Position numbers and translations under genes: made by a program. Under the pieces are notes generated by a model. That model was not told the origin of the DNA, did not search any database, and worked only from the letters and a program-made list of their open reading frames with translations. Shown here in pieces: positions 38,968 to 47,623 of a stretch of 47,688 bases of DNA (positions within the stretch are counted from its first letter, which is position 1; each line of letters starts with the position of its first letter). Origin of the DNA: Carboxydothermus pertinax (lineage in GTDB: Bacteria; Bacillota; Z-2901; Carboxydothermales; Carboxydothermaceae); NCBI RefSeq assembly GCF_001950255.1, contig NZ_BDJK01000023.1:1-47688 (forward strand). The letters are read 5' to 3'.

Positions 38968-39596
38968 AAAATTCCCCCTTTTAGAAATATTTAGAAAAAT
39001 TTAAGTATAAATTAATAAAATTTTTTGATTTGTTTTAATTTCTTGTAAAATTATAATAAGAAATAGATGCAATTTCTAACACACTTTTGCCAAAAATAAT
39101 ACAGAATTGCAAAGAATGAAAAGTAATGTTTTACCTAAATTAACCCCAGATTAAGAATTTAACTAAATACTGAGAACGCTAAAATAATCGCTCATGCAAA
39201 ACCTTGAAAATATGTTGATATGCAAAAATGGAACGATAACCATAAAAGACTGGGAGCAATGCGTATCACAATTAATTATATATTTTGGTGAAAGAATGAT
39301 TATTTAACCATGAGATAGGCAAAATAAAAGCAAGATCATGGGGGCTCTGCCCCCAAACCCCCGAGGTTTATCGCTTTAGATTTCCCAGGGATAATTTTGG
39401 GAGGGGGGAGTTACCCCCCTATCCCCGGCAAACCATGCCAGGCGCTCAGGTTGCCCCTCGGCATTGCCCTATCCTCCTGGCAGGTAAAGCTACTTAAAGT
39501 ACTGCCATTTTAGTTAGGTAAAAACCAATTACACAAAACAATTTACATTCCCTAAAACCATTTAAACTTATAATTTCTAAATTAAACTCTCTCAAA
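38968..39596. other. 630-bp intergenic region between AOR and the carbonic-anhydrase-like gene
   Basis: AT-rich 38968-39330 contains the likely AOR -10 (TATAAT on the minus strand, 39050-39055) and a 37-codon plus-strand frame at 39194-39307 (starts MQNLENMLICKNG, no good ribosome binding site). 39335-39485 is a GC-rich island of hairpins. 39486-39596 has no visible feature. Confidence 0.6.
39339..39482. repeat. GC-rich nested-hairpin island, REP-like or mobile-element remnant
   Basis: Three inverted repeats stand out against AT-rich flanks. TGGGGGC/GCCCCCA at 39339-39345 and 39349-39355 (3-base loop). AGGGGGG/CCCCCCT at 39402-39408 and 39414-39420 (5-base loop). TGCCAGG/CCTGGCA at 39436-39442 and 39476-39482 (33-base loop). 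The base composition is unlike the neighbours. No transposase frame accompanies it. Confidence 0.5.
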
Positions 39597-40142
39597 TTAC
39601 TCCTTGTTTCTATTTAAATATTGTTTGGCTAAAATTAAGTTTACCTTGCAAACATCTTCCATAAATTTTTTTTGGGCAAAAGAAAGAGTGGGAAGTGAAA
39701 CCTCAGTAGTTACAATCACTCCTTCGGGAATAAATCTTTCCCTTTCGATTTCCATTTCCTGAATCAAGGCCCTATGCCCTACAAATACCCATTCATTTAA
39801 TACCGCTTTAAATACTAATGCTCCAAATCCAATAAAACAGTTTTCTTTGATGGTTACCGGGCCGTGGACGATCGCCCCATGGGCCAAGGAGACATTGTTA
39901 CCAATTCTCACTTCAGTACCCGCTAAAGCATGAATTATTACTCCGTCCTGGACATTTACATTGTTACCAATTATTATTGGACTTACCTTTCCCTTATCCG
40001 GCTCATCTGCCCTAATAACCGCATTGGGCCCAATAAAGCAGTTTTCCCCAATCTCCACCCGGCCAATTATTTGGGCAGACGGGTGAACATAAGTATTTTT
40101 GCCTATCACAGGATAGTCCCCAAAAGGATTAGAATACAACAT
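39597..40142 (-). CDS. Gamma-class carbonic-anhydrase-like hexapeptide protein
   Basis: A 181-aa left-handed beta-helix protein built from hexapeptide repeats (for example IIGRVEIGENCFIGPNAVIRAD). The zinc-binding His pattern of gamma carbonic anhydrases is present: His in VIIHALAG, then two in LAHGAIVHGP. The family also contains acyltransferases and proteins without activity. ATG at 40142 behind AGGAGG; the frame reaching 40184 is not supported. It follows larC after 70 bases. Activity as a CO2 hydratase is plausible but unproven. Confidence 0.82.
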   Translation of the reverse strand: MLYSNPFGDYPVIGKNTYVHPSAQIIGRVEIGENCFIGPNAVIRADEPDKGKVSPIIIGNNVNVQDGVIIHALAGTEVRIGNNVSLAHGAIVHGPVTIKENCFIGFGALVFKAVLNEWVFVGHRALIQEMEIERERFIPEGVIVTTEVSLPTLSFAQKKFMEDVCKVNLILAKQYLNRNKE

Positions 40143-40212
40143 TTTTATCCTCCTACTTATTGTTGAAAAATAGCTTTCGAGCATCCTGTTTTGATATTAA
40201 TCTTCACTTGCT

Positions 40213-41424
40213 TTATTTTATGTTTAGTACTTTAAAAGCATGGAATTTTACTAAATCGTAAATTTCTTTAAGAGGTTTTTGCTGTTCATCGGCAATTTTT
40301 CGACAAACCTCATATTCGGGGGCTATGTTAAGGACAACATTTTGATATCGTGCTACCTTTACCGGTACCGGGCCAAATTCCGTTTCCACCGAAATAATTT
40401 CATAGGGCAACATGTATTTCTTAACCGGATAGGTGCGGACTCCAATTGAGGTCGTCTCTGCAAATATCAGCCGACAAAACTCTTCCACTTGGTGAGCATG
40501 AACCAGCAAATTGAGCAGAATCGCTGGCCTATTTTTCTTCATCTGCACTCTTTCCAAATAGACATCCATTGCACCTGCTTTTAAAAATTTGGTAATTAAA
40601 TAATCATAAAATTCTGGGTTCATATCATCTATGTTAGCTTCGATTTTTACTGCTTCTCCCTGGTGAAAACCATTTTCCCTATCGGTATGTTTATAAAAAC
40701 CTTTTTCTTCCCTTTTAACCCCAATATTCAAGCGCAAAACGTTTGGAATCTTTAAATCCCTTTCGCCCGCACCATAACCTATTTGGGTTACTTCCATAAG
40801 CGGCATATCTCCGTATTCCTTACAAAATGATGTAAGAATTGCCGCACCCGTTGGCGTTGTAAGCTCTGCCTCAATACCTTCACTGTAAATGGGACAGCCT
40901 TTTAAAAGTTCTAAGGTTGCCGGTGCCGGAACGGGAATTTTCCCATGAGCACTTTGAGTAAAACCCATCCCGGTGTGAATGGGTGAGGAGTATACCTCTT
41001 CTATTCCTAAGCGCCATAGCCCTATTACTGCACCAACTATATCAATTATCGCATCTTTTGCCCCTACTTCATGAAAATGTACCTTATCTAATGTAGTTTG
41101 ATGGACCTTGGCCTCCGCCTCACCCAAACGGGTAAAAATTTGGATACTCTTTTCTTTTACAACCTCTGGTAACGAGCTTTCGCTTATGATTTTCTTTATG
41201 TCCTGAAGATGACGGTGTGCATGTTCCTCCTCTATTATTACATCTACTTTGGTCGCACTTATCCCTTGTTTCTTTACTTTTTTTACTTGTAGCTCATAAC
41301 CATCCAATGATAGTTTAGCTAAATCAGCTTTTAATTGTTCGAAATCCAACCCTGCATCAATTAAAGCTCCTAAAATCATGTCACCACTTATTCCGGCAAA
41401 ACAATGAAAATAGGCAATTTTCAT
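40213..41424 (-). CDS. larC: LarC, nickel insertion enzyme of nickel-pincer nucleotide synthesis
   Basis: A 403-aa protein that inserts nickel into the pyridinium dithioacid precursor using CTP. It begins [25 protein letters not shown], given in parts as [11 protein letters not shown], diagnostic of the family. A His-rich loop, [11 protein letters not shown], is typical of the metal-binding region, and [16 protein letters not shown] follows. In Lactiplantibacillus LarC is made by a programmed frameshift of larC1/larC2; here it is one uninterrupted frame. Its start overlaps the larB stop by 4 bases (ATGA). Confidence 0.94.
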   Translation of the reverse strand: MKIAYFHCFAGISGDMILGALIDAGLDFEQLKADLAKLSLDGYELQVKKVKKQGISATKVDVIIEEEHAHRHLQDIKKIISESSLPEVVKEKSIQIFTRLGEAEAKVHQTTLDKVHFHEVGAKDAIIDIVGAVIGLWRLGIEEVYSSPIHTGMGFTQSAHGKIPVPAPATLELLKGCPIYSEGIEAELTTPTGAAILTSFCKEYGDMPLMEVTQIGYGAGERDLKIPNVLRLNIGVKREEKGFYKHTDRENGFHQGEAVKIEANIDDMNPEFYDYLITKFLKAGAMDVYLERVQMKKNRPAILLNLLVHAHQVEEFCRLIFAETTSIGVRTYPVKKYMLPYEIISVETEFGPVPVKVARYQNVVLNIAPEYEVCRKIADEQQKPLKEIYDLVKFHAFKVLNIK

Positions 41425-42182
41425 GACTCAACCTCTCCCAATCGGTTTATTAAACTTGCTAAGTATCCGGCTCCAAATCCATTATCAATATTCACTACCC
41501 CTACTCCACTGGCACAGCTGTTAAGCATAGTAAGTAATGCCGCAAGTCCCCCAAAATTTGCTCCATAACCAACACTCGTTGGTACCGCAATTACCGGCTT
41601 GTCTACCAATCCGGCAACCACACTGGCTAAGGCTCCTTCCATTCCGGCTACTACAATTAAAACCCGAGCAGCAAACAGTTTCTCCTTTTGACTCAATAAA
41701 CGGTGAATACCAGCAACTCCCGTGTCGTAAAGGCGCTCCACCCGGTTTCCCATAACTTCTGCAGTTATTACCGCTTCCTCCGCAACAGGAATATCGGAAG
41801 TTCCCGCACTCACCACCAATATATGCCCTCGTTTCTCCTGCTCTCCTCGCCACACTACTATTGCCCTTGCTAATTCATAATACACCGCATCCGGTATTTT
41901 TTTAACTACCTCTTCGTAAACTTCCCCTGATGCTCTTGTTGCCAAAATATTATTTTCTGATTTGTTTACCAGATTTTCCATTATTGCTACTATCTGCTCC
42001 TTGGTTTTTCCCGCGCAATAAACAACTTCGGGAAACCCCTGGCGTAATTGCCGGTGATGATCAACTTTTGCAAAGCCTAAATCATCAAAAGGTAAACCTT
42101 TTAATCTTGCTATCCCTTCCTCGACACTTATTTCTTTATTTTGAATACTGGTAAGCAGCTGGCGAAGTCTTTTTTCATTCAT
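41421..42182 (-). CDS. larB: LarB, pyridinium biscarboxylate mononucleotide synthase
   Basis: A 253-aa PurE-like enzyme that carboxylates and hydrolyses nicotinic acid adenine dinucleotide in the first step of nickel-pincer nucleotide synthesis. The N-terminal domain (1-80) precedes the PurE-like fold with [32 protein letters not shown] and [20 protein letters not shown]. Overlaps larE and larC by 4 bases each. Confidence 0.94.
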   Translation of the reverse strand: MNEKRLRQLLTSIQNKEISVEEGIARLKGLPFDDLGFAKVDHHRQLRQGFPEVVYCAGKTKEQIVAIMENLVNKSENNILATRASGEVYEEVVKKIPDAVYYELARAIVVWRGEQEKRGHILVVSAGTSDIPVAEEAVITAEVMGNRVERLYDTGVAGIHRLLSQKEKLFAARVLIVVAGMEGALASVVAGLVDKPVIAVPTSVGYGANFGGLAALLTMLNSCASGVGVVNIDNGFGAGYLASLINRLGEVES

Positions 42183-43003
42183 TGGGTTTCGCCCTTTCTT
42201 AAAAGAGGTTCATTCATACTTCCGGTTCGATAACCTTCAAGATCCAATGTTACATAGGTAAAACCGCAGTCTTTTAACTTCTCCACTATCTCTTGAGCTT
42301 TCTCTATTAATAGGGGAAATTGTTCTCTTTTTATCTCGATCCGGGCAATTTCACCATGATGTCTTAAACGAATTTGCTGAAACCCGAGCGCTCTTAAAAA
42401 GCTTTCTCCTCTATCAACTTGGTTTAATTTTTCTTTTGTTATTTTGGTTCCATAAGGAAAACGAGAACTTAAACAAGCAAAGGAAGGCTTATTCCAGGTG
42501 GGCAAACCCATTTCTCTGGATAAATAGCGAATATCGTCTTTAGTTAAACCAGCTTCTTTAAGGGGACTTCTCACTCCCAATTCTTTAGCTGCTTCCATCC
42601 CAGGACGAAAATCATTTAAATCGTCAGCGTTAGACCCATCTAAAACAAAAGCCATCCCTTCCCTCTCGGCAACCTGTAAAAGTTTTGTAAATAACTCCTT
42701 CTTACAAAAATAGCAACGATTAGGCGGGTTATTGGCAAACCCTTCAATATTCAATTCTTCCGATTCGATTATGAGATGTCGAGCACCAAGAATCCGGGCT
42801 AATCTTTTTGCTTCTTCCAGCTCAACGGCAGGGTAAGTTGATGAGGTTGCGGTAACCGCAAGAGCGTTATCTCCCAGTACGTCTCTGGCAACTTTTAAGA
42901 GAAAGGTACTGTCCACCCCTCCAGAAAAAGCAATCACGACACTCCCCATTTCTTGTAAAATATTTTGTAGTTTCTCAAGCTTGTTTCTTCTAATCTGATC
43001 CAC
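42179..43003 (-). CDS. larE: LarE, sulfur-donating enzyme of nickel-pincer nucleotide synthesis
   Basis: A 274-aa ATP-dependent sulfur transferase. The PP-loop SGGVDS (27-32) binds ATP; Cys177 in SFACLSSRF matches the position of the sacrificial Cys176 of Lactiplantibacillus LarE. A CxxC pair is at 97-100 (RCYFCKK). Whether it uses the sacrificial cysteine or a [4Fe-4S] form is not decided from sequence. GTG start. Leads the larE-larB-larC operon, with a TATAAT at 43076-43081 upstream. Confidence 0.93.
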   Translation of the reverse strand: MDQIRRNKLEKLQNILQEMGSVVIAFSGGVDSTFLLKVARDVLGDNALAVTATSSTYPAVELEEAKRLARILGARHLIIESEELNIEGFANNPPNRCYFCKKELFTKLLQVAEREGMAFVLDGSNADDLNDFRPGMEAAKELGVRSPLKEAGLTKDDIRYLSREMGLPTWNKPSFACLSSRFPYGTKITKEKLNQVDRGESFLRALGFQQIRLRHHGEIARIEIKREQFPLLIEKAQEIVEKLKDCGFTYVTLDLEGYRTGSMNEPLLRKGETQ

Positions 43004-43075
43004 TACCTTCTAACCTCCAATTTAGATTAATATTTAAGGCTAAATATCTTACCTTTATGTTTTTCAGCCATAAAA

Positions 43076-43081
43076 ATTATA
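43076..43081 (-). promoter_or_regulatory. Possible -10 of the lar operon promoter
   Basis: A TATAAT on the minus strand lies 73 bases before the larE GTG. No good -35 is seen at 17 bases; the call rests on the perfect -10 alone. Confidence 0.35.
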
Positions 43082-43127
43082 CTACAAAGTTATAACAAAT
43101 TAGTAACATATTAGCGAAAAAACCACT

Positions 43128-43158
43128 AAAGCAGGCCAGAGTGCTTCTAGCCTGCTTT
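43128..43158 (-). terminator. Terminator of the meta-cleavage-type operon
   Basis: AAAGCAGGC (43128-43136) and GCCTGCTTT (43150-43158) form a 9-bp perfect stem with a 13-base loop. On the minus strand AGTGGTTTTTT follows. It separates the aldolase operon from lar. Confidence 0.78.
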
Positions 43159-43224
43159 ACAATAATTATTCAATTTATTCATCATTATCGTATTCTGTTT
43201 TTATTAATTGAAATAAAAAAACAT

Positions 43225-44235
43225 TTATTGCTTCTTTGCTTTACTCAATTCATAGGCAACATCAACTATCATATCTTCTTGGCCGCCAACAGTTTTTAAT
43301 CTTCCTAACTCTATTAAAATATCACGAACATCAACTTTAAACTTTTCTGCTGCCCGCATAGCATGTAAGAGAAAGCTTCCGTAAACACCCGCATAACCTA
43401 AACTTAATGCCGCTTTATCAACAATTTGCGGTCTTCTCATTTTAGGAGCAACAAGTTCTTCTGCTACATCCATAATTTTATACAAATCAACACCAGTTTC
43501 ATAACCTAACTTCGCCAGAACAGCAACCAAAATTTCCGTTTGCGAATTTCCTGCCCCTGCTCCAAGTCCTCTAGTAGTACCATCAACATACGTTGCTCCA
43601 GCTTCGATAGCTGCCAGAGTATTACCAATCGCTAGTCCTAAATTATTATGAGCATGGAATCCAACGGGAACACTAATAGCATCTTTAACCGCTTCAATGC
43701 GCTTTTTAACATCATAGGGAGTCATAGCACCAGCAGAGTCGGTAACATAAACCGCATCTGCTCCATAACTTTCAAATAATTTCGCTTGCTCCACAAGTTT
43801 TTCTGGAGGAACCATATGGCTCATCATTAGAAATCCAATAGCTTCCATTCCTAATTCCTTGGCAATCTTGATATGCTGTTCGCCAATATCGGCTTCCGTA
43901 CAGTGGGTAGCAACTCGCACAACTTTTGCACCAAATTTTGCAGCCATCTCCAAATCATGAGCAGTACCAATTCCTGGCAGCAAAAGGACACCTAACTTTG
44001 AATTTTTTAGAACTTGAGATACGGCTTTTAAATAATCTTCGTCTTTTGCAGCCGCAAATCCATAATTATAGCTCGAACCACCCAATCCATCACCATGGCT
44101 TACTTCAAGTGTGTCAATTCCTGCCGCATCCAGTCCTGCTGCAATTTCTGCCATTTCCTCGGGTGTGAACTGGTGGCTTACCGCATGCATTCCATCTCTT
44201 AAGGTACTGTCAATTATTCTAATCTTTTTAGCCAT
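43225..44235 (-). CDS. mhpE: 4-hydroxy-2-oxovalerate aldolase
   Basis: DmpG/MhpE/BphI family aldolase (336 aa) that splits 4-hydroxy-2-oxovalerate into pyruvate and acetaldehyde. The TIM-barrel motifs are [15 protein letters not shown] at the N-terminus, [14 protein letters not shown] and [14 protein letters not shown] for metal binding, and [15 protein letters not shown]. In the family it forms a complex with the acylating aldehyde dehydrogenase so that acetaldehyde is channelled. Overlaps the dehydrogenase gene by 8 bases. Confidence 0.95.
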   Translation of the reverse strand: MAKKIRIIDSTLRDGMHAVSHQFTPEEMAEIAAGLDAAGIDTLEVSHGDGLGGSSYNYGFAAAKDEDYLKAVSQVLKNSKLGVLLLPGIGTAHDLEMAAKFGAKVVRVATHCTEADIGEQHIKIAKELGMEAIGFLMMSHMVPPEKLVEQAKLFESYGADAVYVTDSAGAMTPYDVKKRIEAVKDAISVPVGFHAHNNLGLAIGNTLAAIEAGATYVDGTTRGLGAGAGNSQTEILVAVLAKLGYETGVDLYKIMDVAEELVAPKMRRPQIVDKAALSLGYAGVYGSFLLHAMRAAEKFKVDVRDILIELGRLKTVGGQEDMIVDVAYELSKAKKQ

Positions 44236-45127
44236 TTGCTCTAACCTCCTTAGCTTGCTCCTCAGCCAGCAACTTTTTAGCTACTTCATCAGCAAAAGCT
44301 ACTGCTGCTGCCGTGATTATATCAAGATTACCGGCATATTTGGGCAAATATGCTCCCTCACCTTCAACTTCAATTATTGTGGTAATCTTATCCCCATCAA
44401 TGATTGGAGGAACTTTCAAGCGATAACCTGGAACATATTTCTTGATCTTCTCCACCATTTCTTCTATTGCCTCGATAATTCCAGGAGCATCTGGATTTGC
44501 TACCCGAGTGTAAATAGTATTTCGCATCATAATTGGCGGTTCAGCCGGGTTAAGAATAATTATTGCTTTTCCTTTATCGGCTCCGCCAATTTTTTCCAGT
44601 GCTTTTGCCGTAGTTTCGGTAAACTCGTCGATATTCTGCCGCGTTCCGGGACCAGCACTCCGGCTACTTATAGTAGATACTATTTCAGCATATTTTACAT
44701 CGGCAATTTTGTTAATTGCATAAACAATTGGAGTAGTAGCTTGTCCGGCACAAGTAACCATATTAACATTTTTGCAATTTAATTGTTCCTCCATAGTTAC
44801 TGCAGGAACACAATAAGGACCAACTGCGGCAGGTGTCAGGTCAATAGCAATTTTACCATCTTGTTCTAATAAAGGAGCATGTTTTAAATGAGCTTTGGCA
44901 CTGGTAGCATCAAAAACTATTTTAATATCTTTATTTCCTAAAATTGCTTTTATTCCTTCAGCACTAGTCTTCTTTCCATGCTTTCTGGCTAATGCCAGTC
45001 CTTCCGATTCCGGAATAATGCCAACAACTGTGTCAACATCAATATATTTACTTCGCATTAATTTAAACATTAAATCCATCCCGATATTGCCAGGACCGAT
45101 AATGGCAGCTTTAATTTTGTTCGACAT
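44228..45127 (-). CDS. mhpF: Acetaldehyde dehydrogenase, acylating
   Basis: MhpF/DmpF/BphJ family enzyme (299 aa) making acetyl-CoA and NADH from acetaldehyde and CoA. The Rossmann motif [15 protein letters not shown] is at the N-terminus, the catalytic Cys is in [16 protein letters not shown]. The ATG at 45127 has AAAGGAG 8 bases upstream; an earlier GTG at 45136 is within that site. Partner of the aldolase. Confidence 0.95.
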   Translation of the reverse strand: MSNKIKAAIIGPGNIGMDLMFKLMRSKYIDVDTVVGIIPESEGLALARKHGKKTSAEGIKAILGNKDIKIVFDATSAKAHLKHAPLLEQDGKIAIDLTPAAVGPYCVPAVTMEEQLNCKNVNMVTCAGQATTPIVYAINKIADVKYAEIVSTISSRSAGPGTRQNIDEFTETTAKALEKIGGADKGKAIIILNPAEPPIMMRNTIYTRVANPDAPGIIEAIEEMVEKIKKYVPGYRLKVPPIIDGDKITTIIEVEGEGAYLPKYAGNLDIITAAAVAFADEVAKKLLAEEQAKEVRANG

Positions 45128-45162
45128 TTGCTTCACTCCTTTGCCATATTAATTTTTAATCA

Positions 45163-45951
45163 TTAATCAGTAAATTTTACTTTAACCGAGCCAAGAGGCC
45201 CGAAACTGGCAACAAAATGGTCATTACCAGTAACTTCATACGCTTTAGTAAACGAACCGGATAAAATAATCTCCCCTGGTTCCAAAGCAATACCAAACTC
45301 GGAAAGCTTATTGGCAAGCCAGGCAACAGCTAATGCAGGGTGCCCTAAAACCGCTGCTCCGGCGGCAGTATCAATTATCTCTCCATTTTTTTCTAATACT
45401 AACCCAACATATTTAAGATTAACTTGATCTATCGGTATTAACTTACTTCCTAAAACAACCATCGCACTGGAAGCATTATCGGCAATAGTATCCTGAATCT
45501 TAATCTTCCAGTCTTTAATCCGACTATCAATTATTTCAAATACTGGAATTACTCCTGCTGTCGCTTGCAATACTTTAGTTAAAGTAACTCCTGGGCCAAC
45601 TAGTCTATCCTTTAAAACAAAGGCAATTTCCGCTTCAATCTTGGGTTGCAATAACTTAGAACGAGAAATAGCAACTTCTTCATCGCCAATCATGTCATCA
45701 GTTACATGCCCGTAATCCGGCTCATGAACTCCAAGCATTTGCTGCATTGCCCTGCTGGTTAAACCTATTTTTTTACCAACAACTTTATGCCCCAGAGCTT
45801 TTTTCTTGTCTACATTTATTAACTGAACCTGATAAGCATCCCTAATTGTAATATCAGGATAAATTTCCGTTAAAGGCTGTTCTAACGCTATTCTTTCTTG
45901 ACTGGCTTTCCAGAGCGCATCCGCTGCTGCTTGTAAAGCAGTTTTATCCAT
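45163..45951 (-). CDS. mhpD: 2-oxopent-4-enoate hydratase family protein
   Basis: A 262-aa member of the MhpD/DmpE/TesE family, which hydrates 2-oxopent-4-enoate to 4-hydroxy-2-oxovalerate; the related 4-oxalocrotonate decarboxylases are in the same family. Motifs are GKKIGLTSRAMQQMLGV, EIAFVLKD and the metal-binding Glu residues in QPKIEAEIAF. The C-terminal EPGEIILSGSFTKAYEV is typical. The assignment to hydratase rather than decarboxylase rests on the two downstream genes. Confidence 0.9.
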   Translation of the reverse strand: MDKTALQAAADALWKASQERIALEQPLTEIYPDITIRDAYQVQLINVDKKKALGHKVVGKKIGLTSRAMQQMLGVHEPDYGHVTDDMIGDEEVAISRSKLLQPKIEAEIAFVLKDRLVGPGVTLTKVLQATAGVIPVFEIIDSRIKDWKIKIQDTIADNASSAMVVLGSKLIPIDQVNLKYVGLVLEKNGEIIDTAAGAAVLGHPALAVAWLANKLSEFGIALEPGEIILSGSFTKAYEVTGNDHFVASFGPLGSVKVKFTD

Positions 45952-45975
45952 ATTTTCCCTCCTCTTAATTTATTT

Positions 45976-46866
45976 TTAATGATGTTTGAAACCTGCCGCT
46001 TGTAACTTGGCCCGCAAAACACTGGCAATTTCCTGGGCAATTTCTTCCTTGCTCTTTCCCTCATCAAGAGCCCTTATAAGCACTTCCAGAGCTAATTTAA
46101 CTTCATCATGTGGCCCTGGCAGAGAGACAATTAAACTGTTTCCCACCATCCCAACAGCAATTCGCACGCCGTTTTTTTCATGGCGTCCCGTTCCTTGCTG
46201 ATACTTAACAATATAAGGAGTTGCTGCTTGCGGGTCTACAAGCAAAACCCCCTCAACTGTCCTGTCTTTATCTTCAGCTCCAATACCCCCAGTAGTAATT
46301 ATTACTCCGTAGCCCGAATTTACGGCATCATTTAACTTCGCAGCGATGTAATCAGCAGAATCATCCAGAATTTCTCCCTTAGTTACTTTATAACCAGCCT
46401 CTGTCATCCGCTGCATAATATACGGGGTATTGGTATCAGTAATCATTCCTCTTTTAACTTCAAAACCTGTCGGAAGAACAATAACTCTTTTCGTAATCTT
46501 CGTTTTTATCTCATCAACAATCTTTTCTGTTCTCGCTAAAACCTGAGGTACTTCGGATTCATCAAGGGAAATAAAACCCAATATGCCTTCCGAATGAATG
46601 TCAGTTTCCGGTACGATATTAACTCCAGGTATTTCCGACAGCCTTTTTAATAATTGTTGCTTTTTGCCAAATACCTGTTCAGCCTGAATTGTTTTTTGTA
46701 AAATGTCTAAAGTAATATGATTTTCCCTGACATCCACCACAAGTACTTTATCCCTTGGGATTTCAAGAACATCGGCCACAACTTCGGCAATTGTTGATAG
46801 ATTAGCATTTTGTAATTTGATATTTTCAATCCACAGTTCTGTCTTTTCTAAAAGGTTAAGTTCCAT
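45976..46866 (-). CDS. MoCF/CinA-like domain protein of unknown role
   Basis: A 296-aa protein. The C-terminal half (about 130-290) has the MoCF/MogA fold: VLPTGFEVKRGMITDTN, then ITTGGIGAEDKDRTVEGV, and LIVSLPGPHDEVKLALEVLI, as in CinA-like and molybdopterin-binding proteins. The N-terminal 120 residues include an ELWIENIKLQNANLSTIAEV segment and a domain I do not recognise. It lies between a NadC-like and a hydratase gene and overlaps the former by 11 bases, so coupled. Its function in the operon is unknown; nucleotide chemistry is a possibility. Confidence 0.75.
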   Translation of the reverse strand: MELNLLEKTELWIENIKLQNANLSTIAEVVADVLEIPRDKVLVVDVRENHITLDILQKTIQAEQVFGKKQQLLKRLSEIPGVNIVPETDIHSEGILGFISLDESEVPQVLARTEKIVDEIKTKITKRVIVLPTGFEVKRGMITDTNTPYIMQRMTEAGYKVTKGEILDDSADYIAAKLNDAVNSGYGVIITTGGIGAEDKDRTVEGVLLVDPQAATPYIVKYQQGTGRHEKNGVRIAVGMVGNSLIVSLPGPHDEVKLALEVLIRALDEGKSKEEIAQEIASVLRAKLQAAGFKHH

Positions 46867-47623
46867 CCTCTCCCTCCTTTCCTTCGCTTATTACATCTAA
46901 TTTCATATCCATTAGCGGCGCATCAACTATTTCGGATCCTATATCGAGAATGTCTATCCCTAAGCCAAGGTAGCTAGGAATAGCATTTATTTTTACTCCT
47001 CCGGCAAATGCTACAAGCTTTTCTTTTCTTACTCCAAGCTCCTCTAACGTACTATTAACAATTTTAACGTCAGAAATTTTGCCTGTATCTACCATGAGCA
47101 CATAAGCTCCATTTGTAGCCGCTTCAATTGCTTCCTCTTTAATGTCTTTCATTTCGCCTCTTAACTGAACTACTTTATACCTATCACTAAATACCTCAGC
47201 ACTCTTTAATGCTTCAACGATACTTCCAAACATGCGAATATAATTCTTGTCCAAATATACAAAAGGAACATCAAGAATGCGAAAAGATCCACCACCAACA
47301 GCAATCGCTTCCCTTATTAATTGTTTCATTTCGGAAGGCATCTTTTTCCAGGCCCCGGAAACAATCCTGATCTTTCCTTCAGCCAAATTAATCGCCCGCC
47401 GGGTGGCAGTAGCAATCCCGGACGTTTTCATTAAATAACCCATTACTACTTCTTCCGCTTGCGTAATTTGTTTGGGATTTCCTTTAAAGCGGGCAATAAC
47501 TGTTTCCGGTTGGACTTCCGTTCCCTCGGAAACAAAATATTCGATTTCTAAACCAAGTTGTTTCAAAGTATTATACGCATTTTGGGCCCCAGCAATAATC
47601 CGAGAGGACTGAAAAAGTAACAT
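46856..47623 (-). CDS. NadC/ModD-like phosphoribosyltransferase-fold protein with altered active site
   Basis: A 255-aa protein resembling quinolinate phosphoribosyltransferase (NadC) and ModD. The alignable region begins in what would be residue 60 of NadC, so the usual N-terminal part is absent. AEEVVMGYLMKTSGIATATRR matches the family helix, given here in part as MKTSGIATATRR. The NadC motif DTRKTTPG is replaced by SGAWKKMP (89-96), the His of GGGVNHR by Phe (GGGSFR), and LIKDNH by YLDKNY. Several catalytic residues are thus changed and normal QPRTase activity is doubtful. An in-frame TAA lies at 47627-47629, 3 bases before the ATG, and there is no good ribosome binding site. Confidence 0.65.
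   Translation of the reverse strand: MLLFQSSRIIAGAQNAYNTLKQLGLEIEYFVSEGTEVQPETVIARFKGNPKQITQAEEVVMGYLMKTSGIATATRRAINLAEGKIRIVSGAWKKMPSEMKQLIREAIAVGGGSFRILDVPFVYLDKNYIRMFGSIVEALKSAEVFSDRYKVVQLRGEMKDIKEEAIEAATNGAYVLMVDTGKISDVKIVNSTLEELGVRKEKLVAFAGGVKINAIPSYLGLGIDILDIGSEIVDAPLMDMKLDVISEGKEGEDGT

Noticed and set aside
42529-42536. Second ModE half-site GAATATCG
   Set aside because: A single half-site inside the larE coding region without its partner arm; expected by chance.
44111-44782. 223-codon plus-strand frame across two genes
   Set aside because: It runs antisense to the aldolase and dehydrogenase genes, both with strong family motifs.
46856-47623. Ordinary NadC
   Set aside because: Several active-site residues are changed and the N-terminal part is missing; no nadA or nadB gene is nearby.
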